NCBI RefSeq assembly: GCF_028596025.1 | Contig: NZ_CP117167.1 | Location: forward strand, 248,001-312,000 | Direction: 5' to 3' | DNA length: 64,000 nt | From: Mucilaginibacter jinjuensis | Lineage (GTDB): Bacteria; Bacteroidota; Bacteroidia; Sphingobacteriales; Sphingobacteriaceae | Shown here: piece by piece, positions 26,034 to 34,953 of the stretch | Layout of the letters: every line of letters starts with the position of its first letter | Numbering within the stretch: position 1 is the stretch's first letter | Position numbers and translations under genes: made by a program | Notes under the pieces: model-generated | Database searches by the model: none | What the model saw: only the letters and a program-made list of their open reading frames with translations | What the model was told of the DNA's origin: nothing

Positions 26034-26563
26034 AGTTGATTTCGGAGTTCGGATGTTCGATTTCGGATTTGATTTACTCCAATTTGTCAATCTGAATTAA
26101 AAAATCCTCGGCCTCTGAAGTTGAAATGGTATGTCTCAATTTTGTCATTGCGAGCGATAGCGTGGCAATCTCGTCGCATGATGGTCGATCTCAGCGCCGT
26201 TGTTGGTGTTGTCACCAACAACCTGATGCTATGCAGCTTTCGCGTTAGGGATAGTAGCGGATACCGGCCCTGAGCGTAAGGCCTGCAGGCGTATGAGCGG
26301 ATAGCCCGGTCCGCCGGTAGGCGGGAACGCCCAAAATAGGATCAAGAAACGAGAGCCAGGAATCAAGACCTTTGTATATTTCAACAGAGCAGAAGATCCT
26401 TCGTTGCACTCAGGATGACAATCAGTTATAACTCATCATACGCTATCATTACACATCCTATCTTTCAGGAGCCCAACCCTTTGTAACATTATTGTTAGCA
26501 ACCCCAATCCGATAATTGACGTTGAATTCGATATGTTTGTTTTGCTAAACAAACTATTGAAAC
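26034..26563. other. 530-bp intergenic region with repeat and structured GC-rich block
   Basis: Holds a half copy of repeat family A (26141-26177), a perfect 10-bp hairpin (26199-26208/26213-26222, 4-base loop), then a GC-rich block at about 26229-26334 with two AGCGGATA(C/G)C(C)GG-like units and a CCGCC-GGTA-GGCGG hairpin. The rest is AT-rich leader of the peptidase gene. No convincing open frame. Confidence 0.7.
26141..26177 (+). repeat. Repeat family A, half copy
   Basis: TTTGTCATTGCGAGC followed by GATAGCGTGGCAATCTCGTCG matches the left half of the full copies at 1187 and 45145. The right half is absent; instead a hairpin and GC-rich block follow. Confidence 0.85.
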
Positions 26564-28129
26564 ATGAAGAAAAATTTACTTTTAACAACGCTGTTATCAG
26601 CTTCGGTTTTTACCGCTGCTTTTGCGCAGGAGGTTGTAGACCAGGCTGTGGTGCAAAAGATCCGCGAGGAAGGATTGAACCACTCGCAGGTAATGAAAAC
26701 TGCGTTCTATTTAACTGATGTATCAGGGCCGAGATTGTCTGGTTCACCGGGCTTAAAACACGCGCAGGACTGGGCTGTTGGTCAGCTTAAAACCTGGGGC
26801 ATGGCCAATGTAGGCCTTGAATCATGGGGTAAATTTGGTAAAGGCTGGGAAGTTGAGAAAAACTATGCAGCTATTACCGTACCATATTATCATGCTATTA
26901 TTGCCATTCCAAAAGCATGGACACCAGGCACAGCAGGGCCAATAAAAGGTGACGTTGTTTTAATTAAAGCCGATACCATTACCGACCTTGACCAATATAA
27001 AGGCAAGCTGAAAGGCAAAATTGTAATTACCTATACCAAAACCCCATTAACCCGCAGCACCAAGCCAGACCTGAGCCGCTACACCGACGAAGAGTTGGAT
27101 AAAATGGCAGCAGCACAACCGGCAGCACCAGGTGGTGGCCGTGGTGGCGCTAACAGCCCTGCATTTGCGGCTATGCGTAAACTACGTGCATTACGTACTG
27201 CCATGAGCGAATTTTTTGTACAGGAGCAAGTTGGCTTAGTATTAAGCCAGGCCCGCGGTACAGATGGCACAGTGTTTACCACTAATGGCGCTTCGTATGC
27301 CGAAGATGCCAAACCTGTTGCACCAGAGCTGGAAACCAGCGGCGAAGATTACCTGCGCATTGTACGTTTACTGGATGGCGGCATTGCCGTACAAATGGAA
27401 GCCGATGTGCAAACCAAATTCTTTGATAAAGACCTTAACGGTTACGATGTTGTAGCCGAAATACCGGGCACTGATAAAAAGCTGAAAGATCAGTTGGTAA
27501 TTATCGGCGGTCACTTTGATTCATGGCATGGTGGTACCGGCGCAACAGATAATGCAGCCGGCAGCGCTGTGATGATGGAAGCTATGCGTATTTTAAAAAC
27601 CATTGGTTTTAAACCAAAACGCACGATCCGCATGCTGCTTTGGAGCTCAGAGGAGCAAGGGTTATTTGGCTCGAGAGGTTATGTATTGAACCACTTCGGC
27701 GATCCTAAAACCATGCAGTTAAAACCAGAGCAGGCAAAAGTTTCTGCTTACTATAACCTGGATAACGGTACCGGTAAAATTCGTGGTGTATACTTGCAGG
27801 GCAACCAGGAAATTGGCCCCATCTTTAAAACATGGTTAGAGCCTTTTAAAGATTTAGGCGCAAGCACGGTAACCATCAGCAATACAGGTGGTACAGATCA
27901 CCAGTCGTTTGATGCGGTTGGTATCCCGGGTTTCCAGTTTATACAGGAGCCTATGGACTACAACACCCGTACCCACCACAGCAACCAGGATGTTTACGAC
28001 CGCTTAGTTGAAGACGACCTGAAACAAGCAGCAACCATTGTAGCATCGTTTGTGTACAACACTGCACAACGTGCAGATATGATGCCGCGCAAGGAGTTGC
28101 CAAAACCTCCTCCAACACCTGCCAATTAA
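26564..28129 (+). CDS. Secreted M28 family metallopeptidase
   Basis: 521 residues with a signal peptide (about 1-21). A PA-like insertion precedes the catalytic domain, which carries His317-Phe-Asp319, Asp329, Glu363-Glu364 and a later Thr-Asp-His-Gln motif, the two-zinc site of M28 aminopeptidases. A Gly/Ala/Pro-rich loop occurs at about 183-200. It removes N-terminal residues from peptides in the periplasm or outside the cell. It ends at a strong terminator. Confidence 0.92.
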   Translation: MKKNLLLTTLLSASVFTAAFAQEVVDQAVVQKIREEGLNHSQVMKTAFYLTDVSGPRLSGSPGLKHAQDWAVGQLKTWGMANVGLESWGKFGKGWEVEKNYAAITVPYYHAIIAIPKAWTPGTAGPIKGDVVLIKADTITDLDQYKGKLKGKIVITYTKTPLTRSTKPDLSRYTDEELDKMAAAQPAAPGGGRGGANSPAFAAMRKLRALRTAMSEFFVQEQVGLVLSQARGTDGTVFTTNGASYAEDAKPVAPELETSGEDYLRIVRLLDGGIAVQMEADVQTKFFDKDLNGYDVVAEIPGTDKKLKDQLVIIGGHFDSWHGGTGATDNAAGSAVMMEAMRILKTIGFKPKRTIRMLLWSSEEQGLFGSRGYVLNHFGDPKTMQLKPEQAKVSAYYNLDNGTGKIRGVYLQGNQEIGPIFKTWLEPFKDLGASTVTISNTGGTDHQSFDAVGIPGFQFIQEPMDYNTRTHHSNQDVYDRLVEDDLKQAATIVASFVYNTAQRADMMPRKELPKPPPTPAN

Positions 28130-28153
28130 TATCTATTGATACCTTTTACTATG

Positions 28154-28179
28154 AAAACCCCGGCCATGGCCGGGGTTTT
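28154..28179. terminator. Strong palindromic terminator
   Basis: A perfect 26-bp palindrome with 13-bp arms (AAAACCCCGGCCA) followed by more T, 24 bp after the M28 stop. Confidence 0.93.
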
Positions 28180-28286
28180 TGTTTTGATAGATTGCCTGAT
28201 TGCAAAATAAAATGTTTTGACCTAAAAAATTAGTTGTCTTTCAATAAAAGATTTATCTTTAATATAACCTTTTAAATCAAAACAAT

Positions 28287-28715
28287 ATGCAAGTAAAAAT
28301 GCAGCGCCTCATTGCTAAAACTTTGTTTGTAGCAGGCCTTTTCGCTTTACAAATTAGCTATAGTCGGGCTCAAAGCACAACTAAAGACACCTCCAAAATT
28401 TATACAACGGTAGAGAAATCGGCTACGTTTCCTGGAGGAGTTAGTGCCTTTGGTAAATATCTGGGCTCAAACATTCGTTACCCCTCTGAAGCCCGCAGTA
28501 AAAACATTCAAGGCCGGGTTGTACTTAGCTTTATTGTAGAAACAGACGGAGCTTTAACCGATATAAAAGCCGTTAATAGTGCTGATCCATTACTAAGCAA
28601 GGAAGCTGTACGGGTAATGTCGGGTTCGCCGCTTTGGGAGCCAGGTACCCAAAATGGAAACCCGGTTAGGCAGCAATATTATGTACCGGTTTCTTTTACG
28701 CTCCCGGCGAAATAA
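28287..28715 (+). CDS. TonB C-terminal-domain protein
   Basis: 142 residues with a cleavable signal (Ser-Arg-Ala-Gln about residue 30). The TonB-C domain spans about 45-140: Phe-Pro-Gly-Gly-Val-Ser-Ala-Phe, then Gly-Arg-Val-Val-Leu-Ser-Phe-Ile-Val-Glu-Thr-Asp-Gly, and Val-Pro-Val-Ser-Phe. As with the gene at 20296 there is no membrane anchor or Pro-rich spacer, so energy transduction is unlikely and a stand-alone binding role is more plausible. Confidence 0.85.
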   Translation: MQVKMQRLIAKTLFVAGLFALQISYSRAQSTTKDTSKIYTTVEKSATFPGGVSAFGKYLGSNIRYPSEARSKNIQGRVVLSFIVETDGALTDIKAVNSADPLLSKEAVRVMSGSPLWEPGTQNGNPVRQQYYVPVSFTLPAK

Positions 28716-28766
28716 AATAAATAAGGGTACAAAACATATACTAAACCTGTGTCTTGATCTAAAAAG

Positions 28767-28803
28767 AATAGTCTCCACAAGCGTCTTGTTTGTGGAGACT
28801 ATT
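28767..28803. terminator. Perfect hairpin after the TonB-C gene
   Basis: 13-bp perfect arms (28767-28779, 28791-28803) with an 11-base loop, 51 bp after the stop, but no T run. It could stabilise the mRNA rather than terminate. Confidence 0.55.
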
Positions 28804-28848
28804 AAAATTGAACGTGAACAACTGCATCGAAAAACCCCAAATAACCAA

Positions 28849-29183
28849 CCAAATGTGGCCTCTTGATTTTCGGGCAGCACAACACCTGCCTAACTACTGC
28901 CTTTAAAAGAAAATAAAGCAGCCACGACTTTTGTTATTCACGTTGCTTTTAGTTTTTTAAGGAGTTCATGAAATCGCTACACTAAGTTTGGTTCGTTTCT
29001 TTTTGAGAGAATGGCGAAGCCCTCTTGAGCACCTTTAAAAAACAAACACAAATGCGAAAAACAGAAATGAACATCCACTAACGATTCATAATTCACACTA
29101 CCATTCCTAATGAAAAACGGATTGTGCGTTATTGAAGTCAGCACGTTTCGGTCGGGGATTGCCACGCTATCGCTCGCAATGAC
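28849..29183 (-). repeat. Dispersed repeat family C (about 330 bp), diverged copy
   Basis: Read on the minus strand this matches, with gaps, the + strand at 44867-45095: shared blocks include GGCAATCCCCGACC / GCAATCCCCGACC, AATCCGTTTT(T)CATTAGGAA, GGTAGTGTGA, TCGTGGCTGCT and the GTTGTGCT...CCGAAAAT...GCCACA end. The outer end is a family A half copy (29161-29183). No open frame. It fills most of the 650 bp between the TonB-C gene and the PKD gene. Confidence 0.75.
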
Positions 29184-29365
29184 GTGTTGGGTTTAAGCAA
29201 GTCTTTTCTCCATCATCTTTAATCCGTCCTCCCTTTTTCATCCTATTCATCTATACATAATCCCAATTCAGCGACACATCATTGCCTTTAGGGGCATTCA
29301 ATAGCCACCTTTAAATTAATCCGGGAAATACAAGTGTTTCCGGGTTAGCTGCGGAAACTATTGAT
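29184..29365. other. Leader of the PKD gene
   Basis: No gene seen. A bulged 7-bp hairpin (about 29320-29343) sits in the presumed 5' leader. Confidence 0.35.
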
Positions 29366-32194
29366 ATGTATAAAAACCCTATTGCCGGCAAAAGAAACGC
29401 CTTATTATTTATTGTCCTTACAATCAGTTTATTACTCATAAATTCGACTGAAAGCTTAGCGCAATTGTGTACCGGCAGCCTGGGCGACCCGGTGGTTGAT
29501 ATTACTTTCGGCGCGGGTACATCTGTGCACTCCAACACTTTGCCTGTAGGTACAACAAGCTATACTTATAGTAATGCCGATTTCCCCACAGATGGGTCTT
29601 ATACGATAGAAAATACTACCGCCGGTGCAGGCAATGTATGGTGGTCAACCACAGACCATACCGGCAATACCGGCGGCTATATGATGGTGGTGAACGCCAG
29701 CGTATCAAAAACAGATTATTTTTATAAAACTACAGTAAACGGCCTTTGTCCCGGCACTACGTATGAGTTTGCTGCATGGGTAGTTAACCTGTTACGGTCG
29801 AGCGATATTAGTCCGCCTAATATTACATTTACCATCTCAACAACGGCCGGTGTGCCATTGGGTAGTTACACTACAGGTACTATCCCCTTAACCCCAAGCG
29901 GGCCAACCTGGAAACAATATGGTTTATATTTTAAAACCCCCGACGGTGTTACCGATGTGGTAGTGCAGATGACCAACAACAGTAACGGTGGCGCACCTGC
30001 TAATGATTTGGCTTTGGATGATATTACCTTTCGCCCATGCGGCCCTCAGATGATTAGCAGTTTCAGCTCAACAAGTTCGGTTATCACACAATCAACCTGT
30101 GCAGGTGGTACGCAAACTTATACATTAACCTCATCAGTTTCGCCCGGTTATGTAAGCCCGGTTTACCAATGGGAAGTGAGCAGCGACAATGGCGTTACCT
30201 GGAGCAATTTAACCACGCCCGGCGCAACCACTATCACAACAACTATACCCCAGCCGACTGCTGCCGGTACTTATTTATACCGGTTGGTAAGCTCAGAAGC
30301 TGCTAATGCGGGGTCGGTAGCCTGTCAGGTTGCCTCCACACAGTTAAACCTCACGGTAACTGCCGCACCCATTGCGGCGTTTACTTTTGTTAATTCGGGG
30401 TGTTTGAGCGATGCAGTGGTGTTTACAGATGCCTCTACCACTTCGGGCAGTACCATCAGCTCCTGGCTATGGGATTTTGGCGACGGGCAAACATCGGCAC
30501 TGCAAAACCCATCGCATTCTTACACAACAGCAGGAACTTATACCGTTAAATTAACAACAACAGGCAGTGGCTGTCAGAGCTATATTACACATACGGTAAC
30601 CCTTAATGCTAAACCTGTTGCTGCTTTTACATATTCATCACCGGCGTGTGCTGGCGTAGGGGTAACATTAACGGATAAATCGACCCCAACCGGCACCTTG
30701 GCCAAATGGGCATGGGATTATGGCGACGGAACCACCGAAACCCTTACCACCAACACGCCATTTACCCATACTTACACTACTGCAGGTACTTATAAAGTAA
30801 CCCTACAGGTAACATCTGCCAGTGGTTGTACCAGTGATATAACCCCGCAAAATATTGTAGTGAACCCATTGCCCGTTGTAGATTTTTCGTTGCCCGATGT
30901 TTGCTTGTCTGATGCCTTTGCACAATTTACCGATCTGAGCACCATCAGCGATAATACCCAGAGCGATTTTACTTATCTCTGGAATTTTGGTGATGCCAGT
31001 GCAACAGTAGCTAACCTCAATACATCAACAGACAAAAACCCGAAGCACAAATATTCGCAGGCGGGCAATTATACGGTTAGTTTAACAGTTACTTCTAAAT
31101 ACGGTTGTGTGGGTGCGGTTAAAACAAAAGCATTCACGGTTAATGGTGCAGTACCGGTAGCAGGCTTCACGGTAGAGAATGTGAACAATTTATGCAGCAG
31201 CGATGATGTAATATTCGACAATAACACGAGTGTTGATTTTGGTAACATCACCAAAATTGTAATGTATTACGATTTTGATAGCAATCCCGACGTGTACAGC
31301 ACCTATACGCTCGATGATAATACCATTACTGCCAAGTTCAACCACAATTATGGCAGCTTCAGCACACCATTAACTAAAACTTACCATGTGCGCATGGAAG
31401 CCTATAGCGGCGGTACCTGCTTTGCTATTGCCGATAAAAATATTGTTGTAAATGCCAATCCATCGGTTGTAGTTTCGGCAATAGGCCCATTATGTCAGGA
31501 AGATGCACCTGTACAAATAGCAACAAACACACAGGGTTTCACCGGAACAGGCGTTTTTAGCGGCACGGGTATTTCATCATCCGGGTTGTTTAATCCGGCT
31601 ACAGCCGGGCCGGGTACGTTTACTATCAGCTATTTGTTTACGGCTAATACGGGTTGCTCGTATGCAACATCGCAACAGGTAATTGTTTATCCAACACCTG
31701 TAATTTCGGCACCGGCTACCTTAACTGTATTGGAGGGTGGGCAATTAACCATTAACGCTACCACAACCAGCACCGGGCTTACTTATAAGTGGACACCAGC
31801 TACTGGTTTAAGCGACCCTACATCATTAACACCTATTGCCAACCCGAGCGATGATACCCAGTACACTTTAACCGCCACCTCTGCTAATGGTTGCGTGGCA
31901 GTTGCGCAGACATTTGTATCGGTATTAAAAGCACCTGTAGTGCCCAATACATTTACACCCAACGGCGATGGCATTAATGATACCTGGAATATTAAATATT
32001 TAAACAGCTACCCTAATGCCACAGTCGAAATTTTTACCCGATACGGCGAAAAAATATATTCAACAATTGGTTATCCTGTGCCTTGGGATGGTACTTATAA
32101 AGGTGCGGCATTGCCGGTTGGTGTTTACTATTACGTCATTAATCCCAAAAACGGGCGCAGCGTTATGTCGGGCAGTTTAACTATTATCAGATAA
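29366..32194 (+). CDS. Large PKD-repeat surface protein with T9SS type B sorting domain
   Basis: 942 residues: signal peptide (about 1-33); a jelly-roll-like N-terminal module (about 35-230) with Asp-Leu-Ala-Leu-Asp-Asp-Ile-Thr-Phe; an Ig-like segment; four PKD domains (about 330-700; the first two show Trp-Asp-Phe-Gly-Asp-Gly and Trp-Asp-Tyr-Gly-Asp-Gly, the fourth is degenerate); a further Ig-like domain; and a CHU_C / gliding-motility-type C-terminus (Asn-Thr-Phe-Thr-Pro-Asn-Gly-Asp-Gly-Ile-Asn-Asp, ending Gly-Ser-Leu-Thr-Ile-Ile-Arg). It is exported by the type IX system and probably displayed on the surface as an adhesin or carbohydrate binder. It precedes the LytS-type kinase by 67 bp. 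Confidence 0.92.
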   Translation: MYKNPIAGKRNALLFIVLTISLLLINSTESLAQLCTGSLGDPVVDITFGAGTSVHSNTLPVGTTSYTYSNADFPTDGSYTIENTTAGAGNVWWSTTDHTGNTGGYMMVVNASVSKTDYFYKTTVNGLCPGTTYEFAAWVVNLLRSSDISPPNITFTISTTAGVPLGSYTTGTIPLTPSGPTWKQYGLYFKTPDGVTDVVVQMTNNSNGGAPANDLALDDITFRPCGPQMISSFSSTSSVITQSTCAGGTQTYTLTSSVSPGYVSPVYQWEVSSDNGVTWSNLTTPGATTITTTIPQPTAAGTYLYRLVSSEAANAGSVACQVASTQLNLTVTAAPIAAFTFVNSGCLSDAVVFTDASTTSGSTISSWLWDFGDGQTSALQNPSHSYTTAGTYTVKLTTTGSGCQSYITHTVTLNAKPVAAFTYSSPACAGVGVTLTDKSTPTGTLAKWAWDYGDGTTETLTTNTPFTHTYTTAGTYKVTLQVTSASGCTSDITPQNIVVNPLPVVDFSLPDVCLSDAFAQFTDLSTISDNTQSDFTYLWNFGDASATVANLNTSTDKNPKHKYSQAGNYTVSLTVTSKYGCVGAVKTKAFTVNGAVPVAGFTVENVNNLCSSDDVIFDNNTSVDFGNITKIVMYYDFDSNPDVYSTYTLDDNTITAKFNHNYGSFSTPLTKTYHVRMEAYSGGTCFAIADKNIVVNANPSVVVSAIGPLCQEDAPVQIATNTQGFTGTGVFSGTGISSSGLFNPATAGPGTFTISYLFTANTGCSYATSQQVIVYPTPVISAPATLTVLEGGQLTINATTTSTGLTYKWTPATGLSDPTSLTPIANPSDDTQYTLTATSANGCVAVAQTFVSVLKAPVVPNTFTPNGDGINDTWNIKYLNSYPNATVEIFTRYGEKIYSTIGYPVPWDGTYKGAALPVGVYYYVINPKNGRSVMSGSLTIIR

Positions 32195-32261
32195 AATTTA
32201 AATCGGGTACTGATACAAATACATTGCACATACACTATTTTTGAAAATATCAACAATACGA

Positions 32262-33452
32262 ATGTTTCGCTCTAAAGCCACCACCTTTTTTATCCATGCT
32301 GCCGGATGGCTTATATTTCTGGGCTTCCCGCTATTGTTTATGAACAAAACGCAGGAGGTGCGGGGCAATTCATTCGTTATTATCGCATCGCCGTTTTACT
32401 GGCTGTTTTGCTTAACCTATATTTTTATGTTTTACTTAAACGCTTGGTACCTGGTACCACAACTGGTGTTTAAGAAACTATATATCCGTTATGGCTTAAT
32501 CATTCTGTTGCTTTTAGGCTGTGTTTATTTTCTCCAACCTTTTGATAACCTGCTGGAGAACAATCTGCTCAAAAACTCCAAATTAATTACCTCGCAGGGC
32601 ATGCCGCTGCACGATAGTTCGATACCCAACATCGGCAGCGACACCGCAACGCCTAATGAGAAAAACCTGCCCTTCGGCCCGCTGCCCCACCAGGATATGC
32701 GCATGCAGGACCCGCGGTTTAAGCCATCGAACAAAATCATTTTCATACACCAGTCGGGCAATATCGATATGGTGGGCTTGTTCATCTTTATTATTGTTAT
32801 CGGTTTAAGTATAGCCATTAGCACCGTACAAAAATGGCAGCTCACTGAGCGCATGGTAGTACGTGCCGAAGCCGAGAAAGCGCATGCCGAGTTATCTTTC
32901 TTAAAGGCTCAGATTAACCCACATTTCCTGTTCAACACGCTTAATAATATTTATGCACTTTCTGTTACAGATAGCGAGCATACCTCCGAAAGTATCATGA
33001 AGCTCTCGAACATTATGCGTTATGTAACCGATGAGGTGGGCGAAGATTACGTTTTACTGCAAAGCGAAATTGATTGTATTAATGATTACATCGATCTGCA
33101 AAAACTTCGCCTCGGTAAAACAACTGATTTGAATTTTACGGTAAACGGACAGATCTTAAACCAAAAAATTGCCCCCCTCGTATTAATGACTTTTATAGAA
33201 AATGTGTTTAAATATGGTGTAAGCAAGCACGAAAAATCGGTGATTAATATCAGGCTGGATGTGAGTGCTAAGAAGATCACTTTCTTTTGCCAAAACCCTA
33301 TTTTCGAGAATGGGGCATCGACCTCAAAACGCAAAGGGATCGGCATATCGAACACCAAACGCCGCTTACAGCATATTTATCCCGGCAAGCATAAGCTGGA
33401 TATTAATACCCAAAACGGACTGTTTACAGTAACCTTAGAACTTGACGCTTAA
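32262..33452 (+). CDS. LytS/YpdA-type sensor histidine kinase
   Basis: 396 residues from ATG 32262; a TTG at 32241 lies inside a TATTTTTG box (32236-32243) and is rejected. Four membrane helices (about 10-30, 40-65, 80-98, 170-192), a short coiled coil, then the His_kinase domain with His221 in Asn-Pro-His-Phe-Leu-Phe-Asn-Thr-Leu-Asn-Asn and ATPase motif Gly-Ile-Gly-Ile-Ser-Asn-Thr-Lys-Arg-Arg-Leu. It pairs with the LytTR regulator 4 bp downstream. Confidence 0.93.
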   Translation: MFRSKATTFFIHAAGWLIFLGFPLLFMNKTQEVRGNSFVIIASPFYWLFCLTYIFMFYLNAWYLVPQLVFKKLYIRYGLIILLLLGCVYFLQPFDNLLENNLLKNSKLITSQGMPLHDSSIPNIGSDTATPNEKNLPFGPLPHQDMRMQDPRFKPSNKIIFIHQSGNIDMVGLFIFIIVIGLSIAISTVQKWQLTERMVVRAEAEKAHAELSFLKAQINPHFLFNTLNNIYALSVTDSEHTSESIMKLSNIMRYVTDEVGEDYVLLQSEIDCINDYIDLQKLRLGKTTDLNFTVNGQILNQKIAPLVLMTFIENVFKYGVSKHEKSVINIRLDVSAKKITFFCQNPIFENGASTSKRKGIGISNTKRRLQHIYPGKHKLDINTQNGLFTVTLELDA

Positions 33453-33456
33453 AGAT

Positions 33457-34152
33457 ATGACGGCCTTAAAATGTGTTGCGATTGATGATGAGCCTCTGGC
33501 GCTGGAGATATTGAAAAAGTATATTGCTGAGTTTCCGGAACTACAGTTGCTGCATACTTTCGAGGATGCAGTATCTGGTGCAGAGTTTTTGAAGAAGAAC
33601 AAGGTTGATATCCTGTTCATCGACATTGATATGCCCGACATTACCGGCGTTGACCTGGTACGTTCGCTGGCCGAAAAACCGATGGTGATATTTACTACAG
33701 CCTATAAAAACTTCGCCTTCGAAGGCTTTGAATTACAGGCTTTGGATTATTTGCTGAAACCCATCAGCCTCAAACGCTTCTCCGCATCCATCCACAAAGC
33801 GCTCGATTATGCCAAATACAAATCTGCAGAATCGACAGAAGACGAGTCGCTGTACGTGCACTCCGAATACCGCATGATTAAGATCAACCTCAAAGACATC
33901 GAGTACATTGAAAGCATGCAGGATTATATCAAGATCTACCTGCTTAATACCGAGAAGCCGATACTCACCCTCATGTCGCTCAAAAGCGTGCTGGAGAAAT
34001 TGCCGGCCAGCCAGTTCATCCGCATTCACCGTAGTTTTGCGGTGGCTAAAGCACAGATCAAATCTATCCATAATCGTAAGGTAAAACTCAACACCGCCGA
34101 ACTGCCGGTAGGAAACAACTACTCTGATTTTATCCGCGAGTGGTCTAAATAA
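33457..34152 (+). CDS. LytTR-family response regulator
   Basis: 231 residues from ATG 33457. Receiver with Asp10-Asp11-Glu12, phospho-acceptor Asp56 (Ile-Asp-Ile-Asp-Met-Pro) and Leu-Leu-Lys-Pro-Ile; LytTR DNA-binding domain about 130-230 with Ile-Glu-Tyr-Ile-Glu-Ser-Met-Gln-Asp-Tyr and Phe-Ile-Arg-Ile-His-Arg-Ser-Phe. Its targets may include the PKD gene upstream or the cluster downstream; this is position-based inference. Confidence 0.94.
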   Translation: MTALKCVAIDDEPLALEILKKYIAEFPELQLLHTFEDAVSGAEFLKKNKVDILFIDIDMPDITGVDLVRSLAEKPMVIFTTAYKNFAFEGFELQALDYLLKPISLKRFSASIHKALDYAKYKSAESTEDESLYVHSEYRMIKINLKDIEYIESMQDYIKIYLLNTEKPILTLMSLKSVLEKLPASQFIRIHRSFAVAKAQIKSIHNRKVKLNTAELPVGNNYSDFIREWSK

Positions 34153-34199
34153 TTTGCGTTCGTCGGTGAAATCCTGTCATTCAGCGATACACCTGTCCG

Positions 34200-34230
34200 T
34201 TTGCTTCTCATAGTTGCGACTTTAGTTTTA
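34200..34230 (+). promoter_or_regulatory. Promoter of the stand-alone receiver gene
   Basis: TTTG at 34200-34203, 19 nt, TAGTTTTA at 34223-34230: a near-consensus Bacteroidota promoter 20 bp before ATG 34251. Confidence 0.6.
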
Positions 34231-34250
34231 ACAATTAAAATCAGCACGTT

Positions 34251-34628
34251 ATGAAATTAGTGAGCGAAAAAAGACGGATATTGGTTTTAGACAAAGACAG
34301 CAGGATGCTATCGGTTGTTGATGATATTATGAACTATGGCGATTTCGACATCCATATTATGTACGATGCCAACATGGTGTACGATACTGCCAAGCAAATA
34401 AACCCCGATTTGATTATCCTGGATTACCTTTTACTGGATAACGATTGCCAGTTAATTTGCCAGGATTTTAAAAACGACAGCGAGATGGAAGCCATCCCGA
34501 TCATTGTGGTTACGGCATTTAAAACCCGTAAATCAAAAGCCGATTCTTATAAATGCGATGCCCTGTTTGTGAAACCTTTAGACATGAATGTTTTGGCTTC
34601 GCGCATAGATTATTTAATAGCTTCGTAA
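34251..34628 (+). CDS. Stand-alone receiver-domain protein
   Basis: 125 residues, a single CheY-like receiver with Asp14/Asp16, phospho-acceptor Asp58 (Ile-Leu-Asp-Tyr), Thr88 and Lys108 (Val-Lys-Pro-Leu), all in place, so it should be phosphorylatable. No output domain. It sits between the LytTR regulator and the PqqD/ATP-grasp cluster and may be a phosphate sink or a signalling adaptor; no direct evidence for either. Confidence 0.88.
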   Translation: MKLVSEKRRILVLDKDSRMLSVVDDIMNYGDFDIHIMYDANMVYDTAKQINPDLIILDYLLLDNDCQLICQDFKNDSEMEAIPIIVVTAFKTRKSKADSYKCDALFVKPLDMNVLASRIDYLIAS

Positions 34629-34630
34629 TA

Positions 34631-34682
34631 TTTGCTGAAACATAATTGATCATCTGTACTTTTGGTAATTATATTTACCAAA
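34631..34682 (+). promoter_or_regulatory. Promoter and palindrome before the PqqD/ATP-grasp cluster
   Basis: TTTG at 34631-34634, 22 nt, TACTTTTG at 34657-34664 (perfect -7). An inverted repeat TTTGGTAA-N6-TTACCAAA (34661-34668/34675-34682) overlaps the -7 box and the likely start point, a typical operator position. The cluster therefore appears to be independently controlled. Confidence 0.62.
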
Positions 34683-34706
34683 GCGCACCACCGCCTGCCC
34701 ATTGCA

Positions 34707-34952
34707 ATGAAAATTAAAAAGAATATAGCTACGAGTGAGAACGGGTTTATCTTTAACCCCGCTACTGGCGATTCATTTTCGGGCAATGCCATAGCTACCG
34801 ACATTATCGGTGCAATGAAAAACGGCGATAGCGAGGCAGAGATCAAACAAAGTATCCTCAATAAATACGAGGTTACAGCCGGACAATTGAACCGGGATTG
34901 GGATGATTGGATAATACAACTAAAAGAAGCTAATTTGCTGGAGTTTGAATAA
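34707..34952 (+). CDS. PqqD-like small protein
   Basis: 81 residues from ATG 34707 (an in-frame TTG upstream at 34692 region is excluded by the promoter and palindrome). It has the PqqD pattern: Lys-Lys-Asn-Ile-Ala ... Gly-Phe-Ile-Phe-Asn-Pro-Ala-Thr-Gly-Asp-Ser-Phe, a helix with Asp-Ile-Ile-Gly-Ala-Met-Lys, and a winged-helix end with Trp-Ile-Gln-Leu-Lys. PqqD folds present leader peptides to modifying enzymes in PQQ and RiPP pathways. No PQQ genes are here. It ends 1 bp before the ATP-grasp gene. Confidence 0.82.
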   Translation: MKIKKNIATSENGFIFNPATGDSFSGNAIATDIIGAMKNGDSEAEIKQSILNKYEVTAGQLNRDWDDWIIQLKEANLLEFE

Positions 34953-34953
34953 G

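Noticed and set aside
26533..26718. 61-codon open frame overlapping the M28 start
   Set aside because: Different frame within the signal-peptide region of a well-supported gene; ends soon after.
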